From Metallyticus violacea (lineage: Eukaryota > Arthropoda > Insecta > Mantodea > Metallyticidae), in the NCBI GenBank assembly GCA_030762175.1, contig CM060846.1, positions 305,942,512 through 306,006,511 of the forward strand: 64,000 nucleotides of DNA, written 5' to 3'. The notes beneath the pieces are model-generated. The model ran no database searches, had not been told where the DNA came from, and was given only the letters and a program-made list of their open reading frames with translations. The translations under genes were made by a program, and so were the position numbers. Below, piece after piece: positions 59,484 through 64,000 of the stretch (position 1 is its first letter; each line of letters begins with the position of its first letter).

Positions 59484-59610
59484 TCAGTTGATCTACATAC
59501 TCTTAATGCTTCACACATGTATAAGTGTGTAGTTCAATTGAATCATACAATGATATCAATTATACAATTAGCTTCACTGTGCAAGTTCCAATTTACATTT
59601 TAATTAAGCT
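59484..59610. repeat. PLE-end sequence, partly inverted
   Basis: ACTCTTAATGCTTCACAC, then TGTGTAGTTCAATTGAATCA and GCTTCACTGTGCAAGTTCCA are shared with 63.13-63.34 kb. The hairpin arms are shorter here, centred near 59515. Confidence 0.7.
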
Positions 59611-59888
59611 TATCTTTGTTCATTATTTATACTGGAACCATACATACAGTATAGTTGTGCACAGCAGCATAATAAAAGTAGATGAACTCTATAAAATACA
59701 AAATATACTATGTGCTAAGTCTTATAAATGGCACTATATATGAAGATGTTAAGACCCCGAGAGCTTGGAGCATGAACATGCCTCAACTTACATGGCAATT
59801 CAATCTACACAAACATTCAACATGTTATTAACAATGAGGTAATAAAATTATGCATAATAAAAACAAAAATGTTATGCTTACACCAGTC

Positions 59889-60086
59889 TCATGACTGAGT
59901 GGTTAATAAATTATCGAGATCTGAAGTTACAATAAACACAGGACTGGCTGAGTAGTAGTCATTGACATCAAACAGCTCTGCTTCATTTGAGCTTTGGCAT
60001 GGCCCATTTTGCTTCTTGCTGCATTTCTTTGGTAAAAGAAACACAAGAGACAGAGCAATGACAATGTGCCATGCACTGTGAACATA
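59889..60086 (-). CDS. TMEM8/PGAP6-family membrane protein, terminal coding exon
   Basis: The acceptor TTGTGTTTCAG precedes TAT at 60086, and the frame runs 65 residues to TGA at 59891-59889. It opens YVHSAWHIVIALSLVFLLPK, the last transmembrane helix of the TMEM8/PGAP6/TMEM8B family (CREST superfamily). It keeps the HSxWH histidines, which belong to the putative metal-dependent hydrolase site; the vertebrate member PGAP6 is a GPI-specific phospholipase A2. A polar tail of about 45 residues follows (SSNEAELFDVNDYYSAS, VTSDLDNL), probably cytosolic. The frame is intact with no decay, unlike all surrounding coding relics. Upstream exons were not found between 60087 and 64000, so they are expected beyond the right edge. 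Which paralogue it is cannot be decided from one exon. Confidence 0.8.
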   Translation of the reverse strand, partial: YVHSAWHIVIALSLVFLLPKKCSKKQNGPCQSSNEAELFDVNDYYSASPVFIVTSDLDNLLTTQS

Positions 60087-60254
60087 CTGAAACACAAATG
60101 ACAAAACATAAACATTAGAACATTCATTTTTCAAACAGGCAATAATTAAAGATAAAGACAATATACTTGAAGATATTCATTGTTAAATTACTATCCTTTG
60201 TTAAACTACTGGACATTCATACATTTCTGCTAATTATTGAGGATACATTAATAT

Positions 60255-60395
60255 TTTTTTCATTCTTAATTAGCTAGTGAGTTGATTTAATATTCTTATG
60301 CTCTATTTACCATTGAATTATAAAGAACATGTTTCACAGACCTTTGCCTGCATCATCAATTGTGAGTCATTAGCTAATTAAGAATAAATTAATTG
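60255..60395 (-). repeat. PLE-end palindrome with hammerhead-like relic
   Basis: TTCTTAATTAGCTAGTGAG on the left is mirrored by ATTAGCTAATTAAGAAT on the right. Inside, the minus strand at 60360-60325 reads UUGAUGA, a six-pair stem GCAGGC/GUCUGU closed by AAAG, GAAAC and ACAUGU. Core position 3 is U. Confidence 0.6.
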
Positions 60396-60399
60396 CTTC

Positions 60400-61987
60400 A
60401 CTGTATTAGTTGTGACACAAAATGAATTTTAAATTTAATATATTAATATTATGTATTACAATCCACTGTCTAGAGTTTCAAATTCAGCATTCAGCAAAAG
60501 AGCAAGAACACATGACCTCCAGGACATATTACTTTTTTTTGAAATTTGAAACACATCAGGGATAACAGCCTTGGAGGAATTAACAGTGACAATAGACAAC
60601 TCACAGTGTAATTAATCTTGACAATTTTTATGTTTTATACTAATTATACTGAGCATTTTATTTGCTAGTTTTCCCCTTATTTTTCTTCATAACTTCAAGA
60701 TAATAGCATAATACAGTGAAATTTGACAATAACATATTTTGGTGCACAAGAAACCTGGATGTAGAAGAAAGCAAATGGCAGAACTACTCTCTATTCCATG
60801 TGGCATGCAGGCTTGTACATTCACTGTCCTTGGAAGAAGTGTAATGCATCAGACTGTGTTGTTTTTATGCATTCATAAAGTCATTGAAGCTTTTCTGTTA
60901 TGAGCAGCAATACAATAAATATAGTACAACATATTGGTGCACAATGGAACAGCTGTCTTTATTGTCTACACTACTGGATAAAGAAATGTCAAAAACAATT
61001 TACTGTGCAGTTTGGGGTTGGAAACAAGTGAAAAAATTCTCCATTCAATATCTGTTAAAGATGCTGAAAATTGTAGGAATATTGTTAAATGTCCATGGAA
61101 GAGAATGTCTGAAACTACCAGAAGCAATGGTACAGGAAGTGAAAAATGAATGCTGGTCTCTCTAGAGAAGCCTTTGGTAACTGTCACAGGAGATGGGGAT
61201 TTCCTCAAGTACATGTGAACAAGCTGAGTAAAAAGCAAAGCTGAATGCATATAGTTTTATTGCTGTGCAAGATTTGAAACCTCCCAATGGACAAAAAAAC
61301 TCAATATTTATTACTGTCATTGATTCCAAATGCTTGTCAATACAATTCAGGAATACTAGAGATAATCAACCCAATTGCCAATGAGTTGTTGATGTGGAAT
61401 ATTTGCTGATGCATTAAAAATAAATTCTGAATGTTCAGTACTATATTTTATCAATGGATCTGATACCATGCCAAGTATTATCAGCAAGAGTACATTTGTA
61501 AAAACAGCAGCAATAGAGAGAAATCATTTATTAATGTTACTCAAGTTAGGGGATCAAAGGATTGTCCTGTAAATCAATTAAAATGAAAAGAAGTTCTATG
61601 AATGACTTTTTAATATACATGAATTATTTTATTTCTGTGTTCAGCTGATAAATTAACTTATATATTATACTTATATTTGAGTAAAATTTTAATAGAAGTG
61701 CATTTATATATTACCACACTTGCAAAATAATGTGGTTAATGGTTAACAAATGGACTTTGAAGACTAGTAAATTATGACCTCCAGTGATTCCTCCTTTATG
61801 CTCAGCTTTATTCCTATCACAATTACAGTACTTTCTCATTTACTGATAATTTACATGATGTAGAAAGTTATTTCAGATGGCTAACATAATTTTCTTGACA
61901 AACCTGAGAAATGGCTGTTGTTCACCAACCTTGAATTAAATGGTGGAATTGATTAAATTGATTATAACTTGAATCTTTTCTACCATT
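60400..61987. other. unassigned; decayed protein-like text at about 60870-61560
   Basis: The plus strand near 60884-61165 reads VWGWKQVKKFSIQYLLKMLK and PEAMVQEVKNECWSL, then stop-broken text with PPNGQKNSIFITVIDSK near 61285. It resembles transposon-derived coding sequence by its codon texture, but I cannot assign a family. Confidence 0.3.
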
Positions 61988-61989
61988 CA

Positions 61990-62048
<59 letters not shown>
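61988..62048. repeat. (AAT)n microsatellite
   Basis: About twenty uninterrupted AAT units. Confidence 0.97.
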
Positions 62049-62049
<1 letters not shown>

Positions 62050-63110
62050 CACACACATAAAAGTTCACATCTAGAGAAAGACTACTTGCTTCAATGAATA
62101 CCTCATATTCTTTGTGTACTACCAGCTATCAATTTGCAAAGCATAAATTTACAGCAGTTCATTTGTGCATGTTTTTTTTACATGAGCCAAGGTGCACCAT
62201 ATCTGAAGCAATGGTTAGTATTTTGCTAGTCAGTCTTTTAATTGGGATACATTTATAACTTATCTTTCACAAGAGTTACATGGTCAACATGTGGTTAAAA
62301 CAGCCATTATTCATGCAGCAAGTATATTAATAGCCTACCACCATATTTTAAACAAGCAGCTTTAAACTAAAATTAACTATCTGCTTATGATTCAAACACA
62401 TTTATTGTTTAATAAGACACTAACAGTCTTAGAGAATATAACATATATAATGAACAAAATATAAAATTGTTCAAAATAAATAAGTTGGATGTAAGTGAAG
62501 ATATACTGTAGCAATCGATTTCCAACATATAAAGTTCTGAGAACATTAATATTAAAATTGTCTTTAAATTTGTGTAGAACATTCTGAAAAAACATTTTAG
62601 TACTATGAATTATTTAAAATGCTGAAAACAGGTAGTTAAACTGCATATGCTCTACATCAACTTAAATATAATGTAACTACCACTTTCCACACAAATACTA
62701 CAAGAAAAAATTATACAGCAATTCAGTAAGTACGTCATCTTTTTCCTCCTCATTCTCTTCCTCATCATAATTATAACCACCAACTTTAATAATGAAAGAA
62801 GGCTATAAGAAATGTCATTGAAATTCGTAAACAAATTGAACACAGCATCCTCGGCTTGTTTATATGTAAAAAAAAAAAAATGGCAATCTTAAAAATTTAT
62901 AACTACTTATTAAAATTCATAAAACAAGATTTAATACATCTTTTAAATATAATAATATAAATATATAGATAATAATACTTTGTCACAGTTTCTGACAAGT
63001 TCTTTACTGCTTGACTCGTCCAAATAACTGAACCTAGAACAAGCAAGTTTTAGCAAGTTTACAGGCAGATTATGTTGAAACCATATTGTACAGTAAACAC
63101 TGAATTAACA
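62049..63110. other. unassigned sequence
   Basis: AT-rich, probably within or downstream of an intron of the TMEM8/PGAP6 gene. No exon or mobile element recognised. Confidence 0.35.
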
Positions 63111-63289
63111 TAATTGATATTATTGTATGATTTAGTTGAACTACACACTCTTAATGCTTCACTTTTACTTATCATAATATATAGAACCGGTTTTGAGAAC
63201 ATTTCCTTCTTGAAACGGTTCTACATATTATGACAAGTGAAGCATTAAGAGTGTATAGTTCAACTAAATAATACAATAATATCAATTAT
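63111..63289. repeat. PLE-end hairpin with arms of about 80 bp
   Basis: TAATTGATATTATTGTAT on the left is mirrored at the right end, and AACTACACACTCTTAATGC is mirrored as GCATTAAGAGTGTATAGTT. The arms meet near 63200 around ACCGGTTTTGAGAACATTTC, a decayed hammerhead-like block with the palindrome ACCGGT. The following GTTTCACTGTGCAAGTTCC is shared with 59.57 kb. Confidence 0.9.
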
Positions 63290-63409
63290 ATGATTGGTTT
63301 CACTGTGCAAGTTCCAATTTACATTTTAATAATTAATTAATATGTAATGATAGTGTACTTGAGAATTCTAAATGAGGCTCCAAACAGTTGGTTGAGAAAT
63401 ACTAGTGGT

Positions 63410-63485
63410 TTCTTTGTTTATTAAAAAGTTAAAATAATCAACACTCATGAGTGTTGATTATTTTAACTTTTTAATAAACAAAGAA
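63410..63485. repeat. perfect 76-bp palindrome without loop
   Basis: Thirty-eight bases on each side of 63447/63448 are exact reverse complements; the centre reads ACACTCATGAGTGT and the left arm begins TTCTTTGTTTATTAAAAAG. Confidence 0.97.
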
Positions 63486-63829
63486 GTTATATTTTCGTTT
63501 TACTGTGTGGATTCCTTCAAAGGTATAAATTAATACTAGTGGTGTTTAGAGGGAACAAAGCAAGTCACATATTGGAAAGTTTCATTTTGGATGACAAGTT
63601 GCATTATCCAACAATAAACATGCCAGTTTTTATTCTGCCCTTTAAATTCATTAACCATTCTTCCATGATATGTGTTGTCATTGAAGTCTTTTTGTTGAAT
63701 CTGCACTCAATGAGAAATTTGTTTATATCAATGTTCTAGAAGAATTGTGGCTGTGCTGCATTGCCGATCACTAAGGGGTTTTCCATTTCATCTGATATAA
63801 AACCACACAGAAAAAAAGTAAGAATATTA

Positions 63830-63960
63830 AATATAAAATTTAATTTCATGTTGGAACCAATAAAGTGAAGCAAATAATATATTCTTTGAGGATGCAGGAA
63901 AAAGCCTGGGAAACTAGTTTTGCATAATTCAACAGTAAGTGAAGCATAAGATTATCAAAC
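63830..63960 (+). mobile_element. PLE 3' end fragment with hammerhead-like relic
   Basis: Contains UUGAGGA at 63887-63893, a stem CAGG/CCUG, GAAAC, the palindrome ACUAGU and then GUGAAGCAUAAGAUUAUC, the terminal block seen in the other PLE ends. Core position 3 is U. Confidence 0.55.
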
Positions 63961-64000
63961 CAACTCACTAGATAATTAAGAAGGATACTAACTTAGGACA

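Overview
This is nuclear DNA of an invertebrate animal, most likely an arthropod with a large, AT-rich genome; the species cannot be named from sequence alone. The reasons are long introns with GT/AG boundaries, several tRNA-derived SINE families with target-site duplications, Penelope-like elements (PLEs), non-LTR retrotransposons, Tc1/mariner, hAT and Mutator-like relics, and trinucleotide microsatellites. No prokaryotic gene organisation is present.

Only two host genes can be supported, both on the minus strand. The first is the 5' part of a GRIPAP1 (GRASP-1) orthologue. Four coding exons at 27834-27793, 14981-14915, 5820-5624 and 185-87 join in frame into 135 codons with matching splice phases, and the gene continues off the left edge. 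The second is the terminal exon (60086-59889) of a TMEM8/PGAP6-family membrane protein whose upstream exons lie beyond the right part of the window. About 32 kb of mostly dead transposon sequence separates them.

Layout. 1-27.8 kb: GRIPAP1 exons and introns, holding a mariner-like relic with a nested SINE (1.46-3.43 kb), a 163-bp hairpin (4.7 kb), two inverted PLE pairs (6.1-9.8 kb), a second mariner (12.5-13.5 kb), opposed LINE relics (15.4-20.6 and 21.2-27.6 kb) and a third PLE pair (21.5-22.4 kb). 27.8-29.2 kb: the GRIPAP1 start, a GA-rich promoter-proximal tract, microsatellites and low-copy-looking sequence. 29.2-36.1 kb: a hAT transposase pseudogene riddled with SINEs, then a Mutator-like element with 119-bp terminal inverted repeats and a SWIM zinc-finger relic. 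36.1-45.1 kb: LINE and DUF7869-type relics and a 320-bp AAT/AAC mosaic. 45.2-48.3 kb: a 3.1-kb non-coding element with inverted repeats of 600-700 bp. 48.3-64 kb: more SINEs, a tandem and inverted array carrying intact-looking hammerhead ribozyme motifs (51.75-52.07 kb), a fourth PLE pair, a second hAT relic, PLE-end hairpins and the TMEM8/PGAP6 terminal exon.

The most notable theme is the association of PLEs with head-to-head inverted pairs and hammerhead-like motifs. At four loci two PLE copies are joined through their 5' sides with their endonuclease ends pointing outward. Elsewhere only the PLE termini remain, as short hairpins. Hammerhead-like folds sit at or near these termini. Two copies keep the full conserved core, while at least four others share the same U-for-C change at core position 3.
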